Assembly (NCBI GenBank): GCA_963695105.1
Contig: CAVOGC010000010.1
Location: forward strand, 1-64,000
Reading direction: 5' to 3'
From: Competibacter sp963695105
GTDB lineage: Bacteria; Pseudomonadota; Gammaproteobacteria; Competibacterales; Competibacteraceae
Length of the DNA stretch: 64,000 nt
Positions 9,241 to 18,561 of this stretch are shown here, piece by piece (the first letter of the stretch is position 1; each line of letters opens with the position of its first letter). The position numbers were made by a program, and so were the translations under genes. The notes under the pieces were generated by a model. It ran no database searches. It had not been told where the DNA came from and worked only from the letters and a program-made list of their open reading frames with translations.

Positions 9241-9912
9241 TCACCCCAAGTTTACCATCCCGTCCGACGGCCGCGCAGGGTGGGCATGGCGAAACCGGCC
9301 GGTGGCAAAAAACGCGCACACCTGAGTAATCGTTGCCGGATCCACCAGCATCTGCATGTGCGAAACCGGCAGGCAAATATGATCGACCATGCCGGGCAAC
9401 TGGGTTTCGACCACCGCGATCATGCCATCGGCCGGTGCCGGCATACCGGGGAACAGCAAGCCAAAGCCGATGTTTAGGGTGCCGGCGATCGAACCGAGCT
9501 GGTTGGGCGCGACCCAGGCCGGCGCGTCGCCCATCAACCCACCTTCCAAACCTTGGCCCACGAACAGGCCCAACCCGCTGTCGTGCATGATGCGAGCGGC
9601 ATAGCTGCCCTGATGGGGCGTGCCCAGGGTCACGATGCGGCCGGGCCGCTGTTTGGGGTAGTGATGGAATAAATGGCGCACCACCAGACCGCCCATGCTG
9701 TGGGCCAGGAAATGGATGACCGGCGCCGCCAGCGGCTCCAACAGGGCGTGCAGGTCCTCGGCGTTTTCCGCCGGCGAGCGGGTGATGCTCGGGTAGGAAT
9801 AATTCACCGTGTGGTAGCCAGCCTCCTCCAGCCAGTACTCAAGCAGCCGCATCCACAGGCCGTGCACGTACAAACCATGCACCAGCACCACCGTTTCCCG
9901 CTGGACCCCCAT
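9241..9912 (-). CDS. Alpha/beta hydrolase, lipase-like
   Basis: Alpha/beta-hydrolase (223 aa) without signal peptide. It has the oxyanion-hole motif VLVHGL near the N-terminus, the nucleophile elbow AHSMGG with Ser72, and a C-terminal His in VSHMQML; an acidic residue for the triad lies in the same stretch. It resembles PGAP1/lipase class proteins acting on short esters or lipids; the substrate is unknown. The start at 9912 (MGVQRE) is preferred because GGGAG precedes it by about 9 nt. It is read divergently from nrtR. Confidence 0.82.
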   Translation of the reverse strand: MGVQRETVVLVHGLYVHGLWMRLLEYWLEEAGYHTVNYSYPSITRSPAENAEDLHALLEPLAAPVIHFLAHSMGGLVVRHLFHHYPKQRPGRIVTLGTPHQGSYAARIMHDSGLGLFVGQGLEGGLMGDAPAWVAPNQLGSIAGTLNIGFGLLFPGMPAPADGMIAVVETQLPGMVDHICLPVSHMQMLVDPATITQVCAFFATGRFRHAHPARPSDGMVNLG

Positions 9913-10014
9913 GATCGATTTCTCCCACGCTGTATTTTGACAAGGCTGCATTCTAGCGAAATCCGCTGGCGTCCGTTTTCATCGATCCGTAAAACCGCCG
10001 TCATCCACTTGTAA

Positions 10015-10033
10015 TAGTGTTCAAATGACACTA
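10015..10033. promoter_or_regulatory. Palindrome 1, candidate NrtR operator
   Basis: TAGTGT-N7-ACACTA is a 6-7-6 inverted repeat in the gap between the divergent hydrolase and regulator genes. Its location just upstream of an NrtR-type gene and a second similar palindrome 25 bp away, centre to centre, suggest an autoregulatory operator. Confidence 0.5.
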
Positions 10034-10040
10034 ATATAAA

Positions 10041-10057
10041 GGTGTAGTTTTTACACC
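10041..10057. promoter_or_regulatory. Palindrome 2, candidate NrtR operator
   Basis: GGTGT-N7-ACACC has the same 5-7-5 geometry as the upstream palindrome and ends 3 nt before the regulator's start codon, where a bound protein would block transcription or translation initiation. Confidence 0.5.
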
Positions 10058-10060
10058 AAA

Positions 10061-10723
10061 ATGAAAATACGGATGTACTCACCGACCGCCAGCCTGCCGG
10101 CCCTGACCACCGATATCGTGCCGTTCGCCATTCGCGGCGAACGGCTGGAGGTGCTGCTGGCGCGACAGACGACCGGTTGGGGGTTGCCCGGCGGTCCGGT
10201 CGGTGTGGATGAAGACCTGGACGTCGCCGCCCGCCGCCAGTTGGCCGAGCAGACTGGCCTGTCCGATGTCTACCTGGAGCAGTTGTACACCTTCGGTCGA
10301 CCGGACCGTAACCCGGCACGGCGGATGGTCGCGGTGGCCTACTTCGCGCTGGTTCCCATCGCCAGCGGGTCGGCCGGCGTTCCGGCCGTGGGCGATGCGC
10401 TGCGCTGGGCGGCGGTGGACGAACTTCCGCCGCTGATCCTGGACCATGGCGAGATGGTCGCGGTGGCCCGCCGCCGGTTGGCGGCCAAACTGCTGTATTC
10501 CACCATTGCCCTGCAACTCATGCCGGAGCGCTTCACCTTGAGCGAGTTGCAAGCGGTCCATGAAATCATCCTGGGCGAATCGTTGGACAAGCGCAATTTT
10601 CGCAAGCGAGTGCTGGCGCTGAATTGCATCGAGGTCACCGGCGAGCTGGCGCGGCACGGCGGCCGGCGGCCGGCCCGGCTGTATCGAGCCCGGCACCCTG
10701 GCCAGGTTGAGCTGATCAAGTAA
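10061..10723 (+). CDS. nrtR: NrtR-type Nudix transcriptional regulator of NAD metabolism
   Basis: Product of 220 aa with an N-terminal Nudix-like domain (residues about 15-140) and a C-terminal winged helix (FTLSELQAVHEIILGESLDKRNFRKRV). This is the architecture of NrtR, an ADP-ribose-responsive repressor of NAD genes. The Nudix box is degenerate: where hydrolases have REL-x-EETG this protein has RQLAEQTG, so two catalytic glutamates are lost, consistent with a sensor and not an enzyme. It is followed 31 nt later by nadA. No clear ribosome-binding site precedes ATG 10061; ATG 10073 is an alternative. Confidence 0.85.
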   Translation: MKIRMYSPTASLPALTTDIVPFAIRGERLEVLLARQTTGWGLPGGPVGVDEDLDVAARRQLAEQTGLSDVYLEQLYTFGRPDRNPARRMVAVAYFALVPIASGSAGVPAVGDALRWAAVDELPPLILDHGEMVAVARRRLAAKLLYSTIALQLMPERFTLSELQAVHEIILGESLDKRNFRKRVLALNCIEVTGELARHGGRRPARLYRARHPGQVELIK

Positions 10724-10754
10724 TGCGATCGACACGGTCGCCGGAGAAACATGC

Positions 10755-11837
10755 ATGAGCGCAGTCACTGCCGAGATTTTTACCAAGGACTATCGCTTGC
10801 CGCCGATGCAGGTGCCGCCCACCGTGGTTGAATCGCTGGACACTGTGGAAAAAGCGGCGCTGGTGGCGCGGATCGAACGGTTACTGGTGGAACGGGATGC
10901 CGCTCTCGTCGCGCATTACTACACCTCGCCCGAACTGCAGGAACTGGCCGAAGCCACCGGCGGCTATGTGTCGGATTCGCTGGACATGGCCCGCTTCGGC
11001 ACCGAGTGCCAAGCCAGTACGCTGGTGGTGGCGGGGGTACGCTTCATGGGCGAGACCGCCAAGATCCTGAACCCGGAAAAGCGGGTGCTGATGCCGGATC
11101 TGCGCGCCGAGTGCTCGTTGGATCTGGGTTGTCCTCCCGAGGAGTTCGCCGCCTTCTGCGACCAGCATCCCGAGCGGACGGTGGTGGTCTACGCCAACAC
11201 CAGCGCGGCGGTGAAAGCCCGATCCGACTGGGTGGTCACCTCGGGCATCGCCCTGGACCTGGTGCGCCATTTGGCCGAGCGGGGCGAAAAACTGATTTGG
11301 GCGCCCGACCGGCACCTGGGCGCCTACGTGCAGCGGGAAACCGGCGTCGACATGCTGCTGTGGAGCGGCTCCTGCGTGGTGCACGAAGCCTTCAAGGCCG
11401 ATGGACTGCGCAAGCTGCGCGCCCGGCATCCCGACGCCAGGGTGCTGGTCCACCCCGAATCGCCGCTGGATGTCATTGCCCAGGCCGATGTGGTCGGATC
11501 GACCACGGCGCTGGTCGAGGCGGCGCGCAAACTGCCGGCGAAGAAGTTCATCGTCGCCACCGACAACGGCCTGTTTCACAAGATGAGGCAGGCGGCGCCG
11601 GACAAGATCTTTCTGGAAGCGCCCACCGCCGGCAAGGGCGCGACTTGCGTCAGTTGCGCGCATTGTCCGTGGATGGCGATGAACGGTTTGCGCAATCTGG
11701 CCCGGGTTTTGGAAACCGGCGCCAACGAAATCCTGATCGACGAGGCGATACGCGAGCGGGCGGTCCAGCCGATCCGCCGGTTGCTGGAGTTCGCCAGGCA
11801 GCGCGGGCGGGCGGTGCTGGGCGATAACGATGCGTGA
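10755..11837 (+). CDS. nadA: Quinolinate synthase NadA
   Basis: Condenses iminoaspartate with dihydroxyacetone phosphate to quinolinate, the second step of de novo NAD synthesis. The 360-aa product has the repeated-domain NadA fold with HYYTSPELQELAE, PDLRAECSLDLGCP, VYANTSAAVKA, SGSCVVHE and the C-terminal CVSCAHCPWMAMN. Cys120, Cys207 and Cys304 align in order and spacing with the [4Fe-4S] ligands of E. coli NadA. GGAG lies just upstream of the ATG at 10755. It is probably co-transcribed with nrtR. Confidence 0.97.
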   Translation: MSAVTAEIFTKDYRLPPMQVPPTVVESLDTVEKAALVARIERLLVERDAALVAHYYTSPELQELAEATGGYVSDSLDMARFGTECQASTLVVAGVRFMGETAKILNPEKRVLMPDLRAECSLDLGCPPEEFAAFCDQHPERTVVVYANTSAAVKARSDWVVTSGIALDLVRHLAERGEKLIWAPDRHLGAYVQRETGVDMLLWSGSCVVHEAFKADGLRKLRARHPDARVLVHPESPLDVIAQADVVGSTTALVEAARKLPAKKFIVATDNGLFHKMRQAAPDKIFLEAPTAGKGATCVSCAHCPWMAMNGLRNLARVLETGANEILIDEAIRERAVQPIRRLLEFARQRGRAVLGDNDA

Positions 11838-11918
11838 GGAAGAGTCTGCTCTGATCCGGCCACGAAAACTTTGGCGGCAATCTCCCAATCCCGTTCATCG
11901 GCAATCTCCGGCAACAAG

Positions 11919-12860
11919 ATGGAAAGGGAAAAAGTGATTGCAATGCGATTACGTTATGAGGGGTGCCTGTCGGGTTTGGCCGCTGGCGACGCTCTGGGAA
12001 CGACGGTCGAATTCAAGATGCCGGGCAGTTTTGTTCCCTTGACGGACATCGTCGGAGGCGGCCCTTTCGGACTGGAAAAAGGCCAATGGACGGATGATAC
12101 CTCAATGGCGCTTTGCCTCGCGGAAAGCCTTATCGTCCGCCGCTCGTTCGATGCTCGCGATCAAATGGAGCGATATACCCGATGGTGGGGTGAGGGATAT
12201 CTCAGCAGCAATGGCCGCTGTTTCGATATCGGCAACACGGTTGCCCGGGCCTTGCGGGGCTATGCTCACACCGGAGAACCATTTTCCGGCTCCACCGATC
12301 CCCATTCGGCCGGGAACGGCAGCCTCATGCGTCTGGCCCCGGTTCCCCTGTTTTTTGCTTCCGACCCGGAGATCGCCATCCATCTGAGCGCGGAGAGTTC
12401 AAGAACGACCCATGGGGCCACGACCTGTCTGGACGCTTGTCGCTACTTCGGGGGACTCCTGATTGGCGCGATTCAGGGGGTTGCAAAGGAAGAGTTGCTT
12501 GCCCCGCGCTATGCACCCGTCGCGCGTCTTTGGGAGCGCATGCCGTTGTGTCCTGAAATCGACAAAATTGCCAGTGGCTCTTTCAAGCGGAAAGCGCCAT
12601 CGGAGATTGTCGGGAGCGGTTATGTCGTGGAGTCGCTGGAGGCGGCGCTGTGGGCGTTCGACCGATCTTCGAGTTTTCGGGAAGGCTGCCTGCTGGCGGT
12701 GAATCTGGGTCATGACGCCGATACCACCGGCGCCATCTTCGGGCAGTTGGCCGGAGCGTATTATGGTATCGACGGCATCCCGCCGGCATGGCGCGATTGC
12801 CTGGCTCATGGCGCTCTGATCCTGCGATTGGCCAACGCTCTTTTTGAAAAGCGACCCTGA
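11919..12860 (+). CDS. ADP-ribosylglycohydrolase family protein
   Basis: Removes ADP-ribose from proteins or small molecules (DraG/ARH family, all-helical, di-magnesium). Both metal-binding signatures are visible: GQWTDDTSMALCLAESL near the N-terminus and NLGHDADTTGAIFGQLAGAYYG near the C-terminus, with GCLSGLAAGDALGTTVEF at the start of the domain. Length about 313 aa, normal for the family. The start is uncertain: ATG 11919, GTG 11934 (AAGGG nearby) and ATG 11943 are all possible. It lies 81 nt after nadA, next to an ADP-ribose-sensing NrtR-type regulator, which fits an NAD/ADP-ribose economy cluster. Confidence 0.88.
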   Translation: MEREKVIAMRLRYEGCLSGLAAGDALGTTVEFKMPGSFVPLTDIVGGGPFGLEKGQWTDDTSMALCLAESLIVRRSFDARDQMERYTRWWGEGYLSSNGRCFDIGNTVARALRGYAHTGEPFSGSTDPHSAGNGSLMRLAPVPLFFASDPEIAIHLSAESSRTTHGATTCLDACRYFGGLLIGAIQGVAKEELLAPRYAPVARLWERMPLCPEIDKIASGSFKRKAPSEIVGSGYVVESLEAALWAFDRSSSFREGCLLAVNLGHDADTTGAIFGQLAGAYYGIDGIPPAWRDCLAHGALILRLANALFEKRP

Positions 12861-12896
12861 GCCGGTATCGCCCGCGCGGGTTCCGCCGGAATCGCC

Positions 12897-13913
12897 TCAA
12901 TGCATCGCCGGCAAACTATCGAGCGACCAACGCGGCAGCACTTCAATCGCCGTGTCTTCGCGCTGGCCCGCCGTCAGCCGCCGCCAGCCGGCATAGGCGA
13001 TCATCGCGCCGTTATCGGTGCAGAATTCCAGCCGCGGGTAGTAAACCTGTCCGCCCAGTTCCGCGACCAGCTCGCGCAACCGTTCCCGCAATCGCCGGTT
13101 GGCGCCCACGCCGCCGGCCACCACCAGCCGCTGTAACCGAGTGGCTTGCAACGCTCGCCGGCATTTGATCGCCAGCGTGTCCACCACCGCCTCTTCGAAG
13201 GCGCGCGCCACGTCGGCCCGATTCACCGGCGTGGGTTCCAGCCCCCGCCAAGTGTTGATGGCGGCGGTCTTCAGCCCGCTGAAGCTGAAATCGCAGCCGG
13301 GCCGATCCGTCATCGGCCGGGGAAACCGGAATCGTTGCGGGTCGCCCTGTTCCGCCAGTTTCGCCAGCGCCGGCCCGCCGGGATACGGCAGGCCCAGCAG
13401 TTTCGCGGTTTTATCGAAGGCCTCGCCGGCGGCATCGTCCACCGACTCGCCCAAAATTCGATATCGGCCGACGCCATCCACTTCCACCAGCAGCGAATGG
13501 CCCCCGGATACCAGCAGCGCCACGAACGGAAACTCCGGCGGTTCCGGCTCCAGCATCGGCGCCAGCAGATGCCCCTCCATGTGATGCACGCCGATGGCGG
13601 GAACGTTCCAGGTCCAGGCCAAGCCGCGCCCGATGGCCGCGCCCACCAGCAGCGCGCCGATCAGCCCCGGCCCGCGGGTGTAAGCCACGCCCTCGACCGC
13701 GTCCGGAGCCGCGTCCGCCTGCCGGAAGATTTCCCGCAACAGCGGCAACAGCTTGCGCACATGATCGCGCGAGGCCAGTTCCGGTACGACCCCGCCATAT
13801 TCGGCGTGCAGCGCGATCTGGCTGTGCAGCGCGTGCGCCAGCAGGCCCCGCTCGCTGTCGTAGAGCGCCACGCCGGTTTCGTCACAGGACGTTTCGATGC
13901 CGAGAATCAACAT
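12897..13913 (-). CDS. tsaD: tRNA N6-threonylcarbamoyladenosine transferase TsaD
   Basis: Transfers threonylcarbamoyl to A37 of ANN-decoding tRNAs with TsaB/E. The product of 338 aa has LGIETSCDETG, the metal-binding HMEGH, VSGGHSLLVEV and GGVGANRRLRERL. ATG at 13913 is chosen over an upstream GTG because the family N-terminus is LILGIETSCDE and GGTGAG precedes this ATG by 5 nt. Divergent from rpsU, the classical gammaproteobacterial arrangement. Confidence 0.97.
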   Translation of the reverse strand: MLILGIETSCDETGVALYDSERGLLAHALHSQIALHAEYGGVVPELASRDHVRKLLPLLREIFRQADAAPDAVEGVAYTRGPGLIGALLVGAAIGRGLAWTWNVPAIGVHHMEGHLLAPMLEPEPPEFPFVALLVSGGHSLLVEVDGVGRYRILGESVDDAAGEAFDKTAKLLGLPYPGGPALAKLAEQGDPQRFRFPRPMTDRPGCDFSFSGLKTAAINTWRGLEPTPVNRADVARAFEEAVVDTLAIKCRRALQATRLQRLVVAGGVGANRRLRERLRELVAELGGQVYYPRLEFCTDNGAMIAYAGWRRLTAGQREDTAIEVLPRWSLDSLPAMH

Positions 13914-13926
13914 ACTGCTCACCGTT

Positions 13927-13955
13927 TTGCATTTGGTAACGGGTATGAGTACAAT
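13927..13955 (+). promoter_or_regulatory. Sigma-70 promoter for the rpsU operon
   Basis: TTGCAT at 13927-13932 and TACAAT at 13950-13955 are separated by 17 nt, close to the sigma-70 consensus, and lie about 70 nt upstream of the rpsU start. Confidence 0.65.
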
Positions 13956-14023
13956 TTACTATTTTCCGCATAGTCCAACCTTAAATTTTTTTCGCTCAAG
14001 ACCATGAATGAGGTGATGGTTTA

Positions 14024-14239
14024 ATGCCTGCCGTGAAAGTCAAAGATAACGAGCCGTTTGATGTCGCGCTGCGCCGCTTCAAGCGTTCCTGTGAAAAAGC
14101 CGGCGTGCTGTCCGAGGTGCGCCGCCGCGAGTTTTATGAAAAACCCACCCAGGAACGCAAACGCAAGCGAGCCGCCGCGGTAAAACGCCATTTGAAAAAG
14201 CTTTCCCGGGAAGCTGCCCGCCGCATTCGTCTGTTCTGA
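14024..14239 (+). CDS. rpsU: 30S ribosomal protein S21
   Basis: Small basic protein of 71 aa, the usual size for bS21, with VKDNEPFDVALRRFKRSCEK and the Arg/Lys-rich tail. GAGGTGA lies 7 nt before the ATG. It leads the macromolecular synthesis operon (translation, replication and transcription initiation) with yqeY, dnaG and rpoD following on the same strand. Confidence 0.98.
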   Translation: MPAVKVKDNEPFDVALRRFKRSCEKAGVLSEVRRREFYEKPTQERKRKRAAAVKRHLKKLSREAARRIRLF

Positions 14240-14278
14240 TCCGACCCTCCCGCCCTCTCCCGTTCGCGAGCCCCCGTC

Positions 14279-14725
14279 ATGTCCCTCAGAGACCGCATTC
14301 AGGATGACATGAAAACCGCCATGCGCGCCAAGGACAAGGAGCGCCTCGGAGCAATTCGCCTGATTCTGGCCGCCGTCAAACAGCGCGAGGTGGACGAGCG
14401 TATCGAGCTTGATGACGTTCAAGTGCTCGGAGTACTGGAAAAAATGATCAAGCAGCGCCGGGAATCGCTGACCCAGTACCAAAGCGCCGGCCGCGAGGAT
14501 CTGGCCGCCAGGGAATCTTTCGAAATCGAGGTCATCCAATCCTACCTGCCGGCGCCGCTGAGCGAAGCGGATATCGACACACTCGTCGCCAACGCCATTG
14601 CCGTGACCGGGGCCCAGTCGGTGCGCGACATGGGCAAAGTCATGGCGCTGATCAAGGATCAGGCACAGGGTCGGGCCGACATGGCCGCGGTCAGCGCCCG
14701 GGTCAAGGCCCGTTTCAATCCCTGA
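14279..14725 (+). CDS. yqeY: GatB/YqeY domain protein
   Basis: Helical protein (148 aa) homologous to the tRNA-binding tail domain of GatB; its free-standing function is unclear. Recognisable blocks are LRDRIQDDMKTAMRAKDKER, KQREVDERIEL and QSYLPAPLSEADI. It lies 39 nt after rpsU; an rpsU-yqeY-dnaG-rpoD order is found in several gammaproteobacteria. Confidence 0.94.
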   Translation: MSLRDRIQDDMKTAMRAKDKERLGAIRLILAAVKQREVDERIELDDVQVLGVLEKMIKQRRESLTQYQSAGREDLAARESFEIEVIQSYLPAPLSEADIDTLVANAIAVTGAQSVRDMGKVMALIKDQAQGRADMAAVSARVKARFNP

Positions 14726-14825
14726 ACATAACCGGTTTCGCGCCGGCGCACTCCAAACCGCCGTTCTTTTTTTCCTTGCGCCCGACCGCTGACGGTTGGG
14801 CGCCGGTCCGCTAGGCTTTGCGGAT

Positions 14826-16562
14826 ATGGCTGGCCGCATACCTCAGGAATTCGTCGATCAATTGCTCGGTCGGGTGGATCTCGTCGAGATCGTCAACGCC
14901 CGGGTGCCGCTGCGTCGGATGGGCCGTGAATTCATGGCCTGCTGTCCGTTTCACGCCGAAAAAACCCCGTCGTTCACGGTCAGCCCGCGCAAGCAGTTCT
15001 ACCACTGCTTCGGCTGCGGCGCTCACGGCACCGCCATCGGCTTCCTGATGGCCTACGAGCGACTGGAATTTCCGGACGCGGTTGAAGATCTGGCCCGCCT
15101 GGTTGGGCTGGAAGTGCCCAAAACCGGCGGCGGTTCAAGCGGTTCGTCCCGACTGCTGCTGGACTGGCTGGCCCAGGCCGACCGATTCTTCCGCCAGCAG
15201 TTGCGCGAACATCCGGCCCGGCAACGGGCGGTGGACTACCTGCGCCAGCGTGGGCTGACCGGCCAGATCGCCGCCTCGTTCGGGATCGGCTACGCTCCGC
15301 CCGGCTGGGGCAACCTGAGCCGGGCGTTGCACGAAGCCGGCGCCGCGGTTCAGGATCTTGTCGACGCCGGTTTGGCCAGTCGCGATGAACAGGGCCGCGC
15401 GCGCGATCGATTTCGCGATCGCATCACTTTCCCAATTCGCGACCGCCGCGGCCGGGTCATCGCCTTCGGCGGGCGGGCATTGGATGGCGATACCACGCCC
15501 AAGTACCTCAACTCGCCCGAGACGCCGGTATTTCACAAGGGCGCGGAGCTGTACGGCCTGCACGAGGCCCGCACCCACACCCGGCGCTTGCAACGACTGG
15601 TGGTGGTCGAAGGCTATATGGACGTGGTGGCCCTGGCCCAGCATGACATCCGCTATGCCGTTGCCACGCTGGGCACGGCCACCACCCCCGAGCATGTCGA
15701 ACGGTTGTTCCGCACGGTCAGCGACCTGGTGTTCTGCTTCGACGGCGACCGCGCCGGGCGGGCGGCGGCTTGGCGGGCTCTGGACGTCGCGTTGCCGTTC
15801 CTGTGCGACGGCCGGCAGATCGGTTTTCTGCTGCTGCCCGAAGGCGAGGATCCGGATACGCTGATCCGGCGGGAGGGCCGGGCGGCGTTCGAACGACGGC
15901 TGGAACAGGCCGCGCCGCTGGCCGATTACCTGTTCGCCGAACTGCGCGCCCAAGCCGATCCCAACACGCTGGCCGGACGTGCCCGCCTGGCCGAACTGGC
16001 CCGGCCACTGTTGGAAAAACTGCCCGAAGGCCATTTCCGGGATCTGATGGCGGAACGCCTGCGCCAGGAAGCGCAACTCATGCGTACCCGCCTGCGGCCC
16101 GCGGCGGGCGGAACCGTCAATCGCGCCCGGCACAACCTGCAACTGACCCGTACTCCGTTACGCAAGGCCATTGCCCTGCTGCTTTATCGGCCCGAACTGG
16201 CGCTGGCGGTGGCGGCGGACGATCCCGCCCTGCAGGGCGGCGAACCAGGAGTGAAACTGTTGGCGGAACTGATCGATGGTTTGCGCGCGAACCCTGCTTT
16301 GAACATGGCCGCGCTGCTGGAGCGCTATCGCGATACCCGCGAAGGCACGATTCTGGAGCGGCTGGCCCAGTGGCAGTTGGAAATTCCGGAAGAAGAATAT
16401 CGCTTCGAACAGGAGTTCGCCGACATCGTCGCCTACCTGCGCCGGCGGAACGACTCGCGAGACCGGCTATTGGAAACGCTGCTGCTGCGGGGCACGCCGC
16501 GCGGGCTCAGCATCGAGGAAAGGGAAGAGCTGCGGAACCTGGGCAAGCCACAAAAAATCTAA
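14826..16562 (+). CDS. dnaG: DNA primase DnaG
   Basis: Synthesises RNA primers for replication. The 578-aa product has an N-terminal CHC2 zinc finger (CCPFHAEKTPSF ... YHCFGCG), a TOPRIM domain (VVVEGYMDVVAL and CFDGDRAGR) and a C-terminal DnaB-interaction domain. ATG 14826 (MAGRIPQEF) fits the family N-terminus better than the in-frame ATG at 14796. Followed by rpoD after an 89-nt AT-rich gap. Confidence 0.97.
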   Translation: MAGRIPQEFVDQLLGRVDLVEIVNARVPLRRMGREFMACCPFHAEKTPSFTVSPRKQFYHCFGCGAHGTAIGFLMAYERLEFPDAVEDLARLVGLEVPKTGGGSSGSSRLLLDWLAQADRFFRQQLREHPARQRAVDYLRQRGLTGQIAASFGIGYAPPGWGNLSRALHEAGAAVQDLVDAGLASRDEQGRARDRFRDRITFPIRDRRGRVIAFGGRALDGDTTPKYLNSPETPVFHKGAELYGLHEARTHTRRLQRLVVVEGYMDVVALAQHDIRYAVATLGTATTPEHVERLFRTVSDLVFCFDGDRAGRAAAWRALDVALPFLCDGRQIGFLLLPEGEDPDTLIRREGRAAFERRLEQAAPLADYLFAELRAQADPNTLAGRARLAELARPLLEKLPEGHFRDLMAERLRQEAQLMRTRLRPAAGGTVNRARHNLQLTRTPLRKAIALLLYRPELALAVAADDPALQGGEPGVKLLAELIDGLRANPALNMAALLERYRDTREGTILERLAQWQLEIPEEEYRFEQEFADIVAYLRRRNDSRDRLLETLLLRGTPRGLSIEEREELRNLGKPQKI

Positions 16563-16651
16563 CTTAATTAATTGTTCGCAATTATTAACTTGATTTTTGT
16601 GATACTCTTATTCGTTTAATTTTATTATTCCTCCCAGTATGTGAACAGGTC

Positions 16652-18517
16652 ATGAGCGAGCAACAACAGTCGCAATTAAAGAAGTTGATCGCCCGCGGCA
16701 AGGAAAAAGGTTTCCTGACCTATGCCGAGGTGAACGACCACCTGCCCGATGATATCGTCGATCCCGAGCAGATCGAAGACATCATCGCGATGATCAATGA
16801 CATGGGCATTGAAGTCCACGAATTTGTGCCCGACACCGAGACCCTGTTGCTCAATGAGAACCCGGTTAGCGCCGATGACGATGTGGTCGCCGAGGAAGCC
16901 GCCGCCGCGCTCGCCGCCGTGGACAGCGAGTTCGGCCGCACCACCGATCCGGTGCGGATGTACATGCGCGAGATGGGTACGGTCGAACTGCTCACCCGCG
17001 AGGGCGAAATTCAGATCGCCAAGCGCATCGAGGAAGGAATGGGCCAGGTGCTGTCGGCGCTGGCCAACTATCCGTTGACGACCAGCGAGCTGTTGCGGAT
17101 TTACGATTCGATCAGCGACAACGGTACCCGGCTGACCGATGTGATCAGCGGCTTCCAGGATGTCGAGGATGTCGCTCCGCCGATAGCGGAGGAAGAAACG
17201 CTGCTCGCCGCGGACGATCCGGATGCGGTGGTCGGCGAGGACGAGGCGGAAGGCCAAGACGAGGCGGAGGACGAAGACGAAGAGCAAGGCGTGGTCGAAA
17301 ATGGCCCCGACCCCGAGGAAACTGCCCGCCGTTTCGAGGAACTGCGCGCGCTCTATCACCAGACCCAGTCCAGCGCGGACGAACTCGGTTTACAGCACCC
17401 CCAAGTGCAGGCGCTGCGCCAGCAGCTCGGCGAGCGTTTCCTGCAATTTCGGCTGGTGCCGAAGGCGCTCGACCAGTTGATCGCCAACCTGCATGAAATG
17501 GCCGAGCGCATCCGCTCCCGCGAAAAGGAAGTCATGCACATCTGCGTCGGCAAGGCCCAGATGCCGCGCAAGACCTTTATCACCTCGTTCCCGCAGAACG
17601 AGACCCGGCTGGATTGGGCGGACGAACAGATTCAGACCGGCAAGAAATATTCGCCCTTGTTGGCGGCGCAGCGCGAGGATGTGCTGGCGGCGCAGCGGCG
17701 GCTGCAGGCGATTGAGGCGGAAGCGCGGCTGTCGATCCACGAAATCAAGGACATCAACCGCCATATGTCGATCGGCGAAGCCAAGGCCCGTCGAGCCAAG
17801 AAGGAGATGGTCGAGGCTAACCTGCGACTGGTGATTTCCATCGCCAAGAAGTACACCAACCGCGGTTTGCAGTTCCTGGATTTGATCCAGGAAGGCAACA
17901 TCGGGCTGATGAAAGCGGTGGACAAGTTTGAATACCGGCGCGGCTACAAGTTTTCGACCTACGCCACCTGGTGGATCCGGCAGGCGATCACCCGCTCGAT
18001 CGCCGATCAGGCCCGCACCATCCGCATTCCGGTGCATATGATCGAGACCATCAACAAACTGAACCGGATTTCCCGGCAGATGTTACAAGAAATGGGCCGC
18101 GAGCCGACTCCGGAGGAGCTGGCCAAACGCATGGAGATGCCGGAGGACAAGGTTCGCAAGGTGCTGAAAATCGCCAAGGAACCGATTTCGATGGAGACGC
18201 CGATCGGCGACGACGAAGATTCGCACTTGGGTGACTTCATCGAGGACCTCATGGTCATGTCGCCAGTGGAAGCGGCCACGGTCGAAGGGCTGCGCGAATC
18301 CACTCGCGAGGTGCTGGCGACGCTCACCCCGCGCGAAGCCAAGGTGCTGCGGATGCGGTTCGGCATTGACATGCCGACCGATCACACCCTGGAGGAGGTC
18401 GGCAAACAGTTCGACGTTACTCGCGAGCGCATCCGCCAGATTGAAGCCAAGGCCCTGCGCAAGCTGCGGCACCCGAATCGTTCGGAGCAACTGCGCAGCT
18501 TTCTGGATCTGGACTGA
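16652..18517 (+). CDS. rpoD: RNA polymerase sigma factor RpoD (sigma-70)
   Basis: Primary sigma factor, 621 aa. Region 1.1 is at the N-terminus (QLKKLIARGKEKGFLTYAEV), then DPVRMYMREMG (region 1.2) and an acidic non-conserved insert (EDEAEGQDEAEDEDEEQG). Region 2 follows with LQFLDLIQEGNIGLMKAVDK and TYATWWIRQAITRSIADQAR, then region 3, and region 4 with VTRERIRQIEAKALRKLRHP. The AT-rich gap upstream could hold an internal promoter, but I see no unambiguous -35/-10 pair. Confidence 0.98.
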   Translation: MSEQQQSQLKKLIARGKEKGFLTYAEVNDHLPDDIVDPEQIEDIIAMINDMGIEVHEFVPDTETLLLNENPVSADDDVVAEEAAAALAAVDSEFGRTTDPVRMYMREMGTVELLTREGEIQIAKRIEEGMGQVLSALANYPLTTSELLRIYDSISDNGTRLTDVISGFQDVEDVAPPIAEEETLLAADDPDAVVGEDEAEGQDEAEDEDEEQGVVENGPDPEETARRFEELRALYHQTQSSADELGLQHPQVQALRQQLGERFLQFRLVPKALDQLIANLHEMAERIRSREKEVMHICVGKAQMPRKTFITSFPQNETRLDWADEQIQTGKKYSPLLAAQREDVLAAQRRLQAIEAEARLSIHEIKDINRHMSIGEAKARRAKKEMVEANLRLVISIAKKYTNRGLQFLDLIQEGNIGLMKAVDKFEYRRGYKFSTYATWWIRQAITRSIADQARTIRIPVHMIETINKLNRISRQMLQEMGREPTPEELAKRMEMPEDKVRKVLKIAKEPISMETPIGDDEDSHLGDFIEDLMVMSPVEAATVEGLRESTREVLATLTPREAKVLRMRFGIDMPTDHTLEEVGKQFDVTRERIRQIEAKALRKLRHPNRSEQLRSFLDLD

Positions 18518-18561
18518 ATCGCTGGTGGGCGCTTCGTGGGCCAGGTAAAATTCACTGTAAC

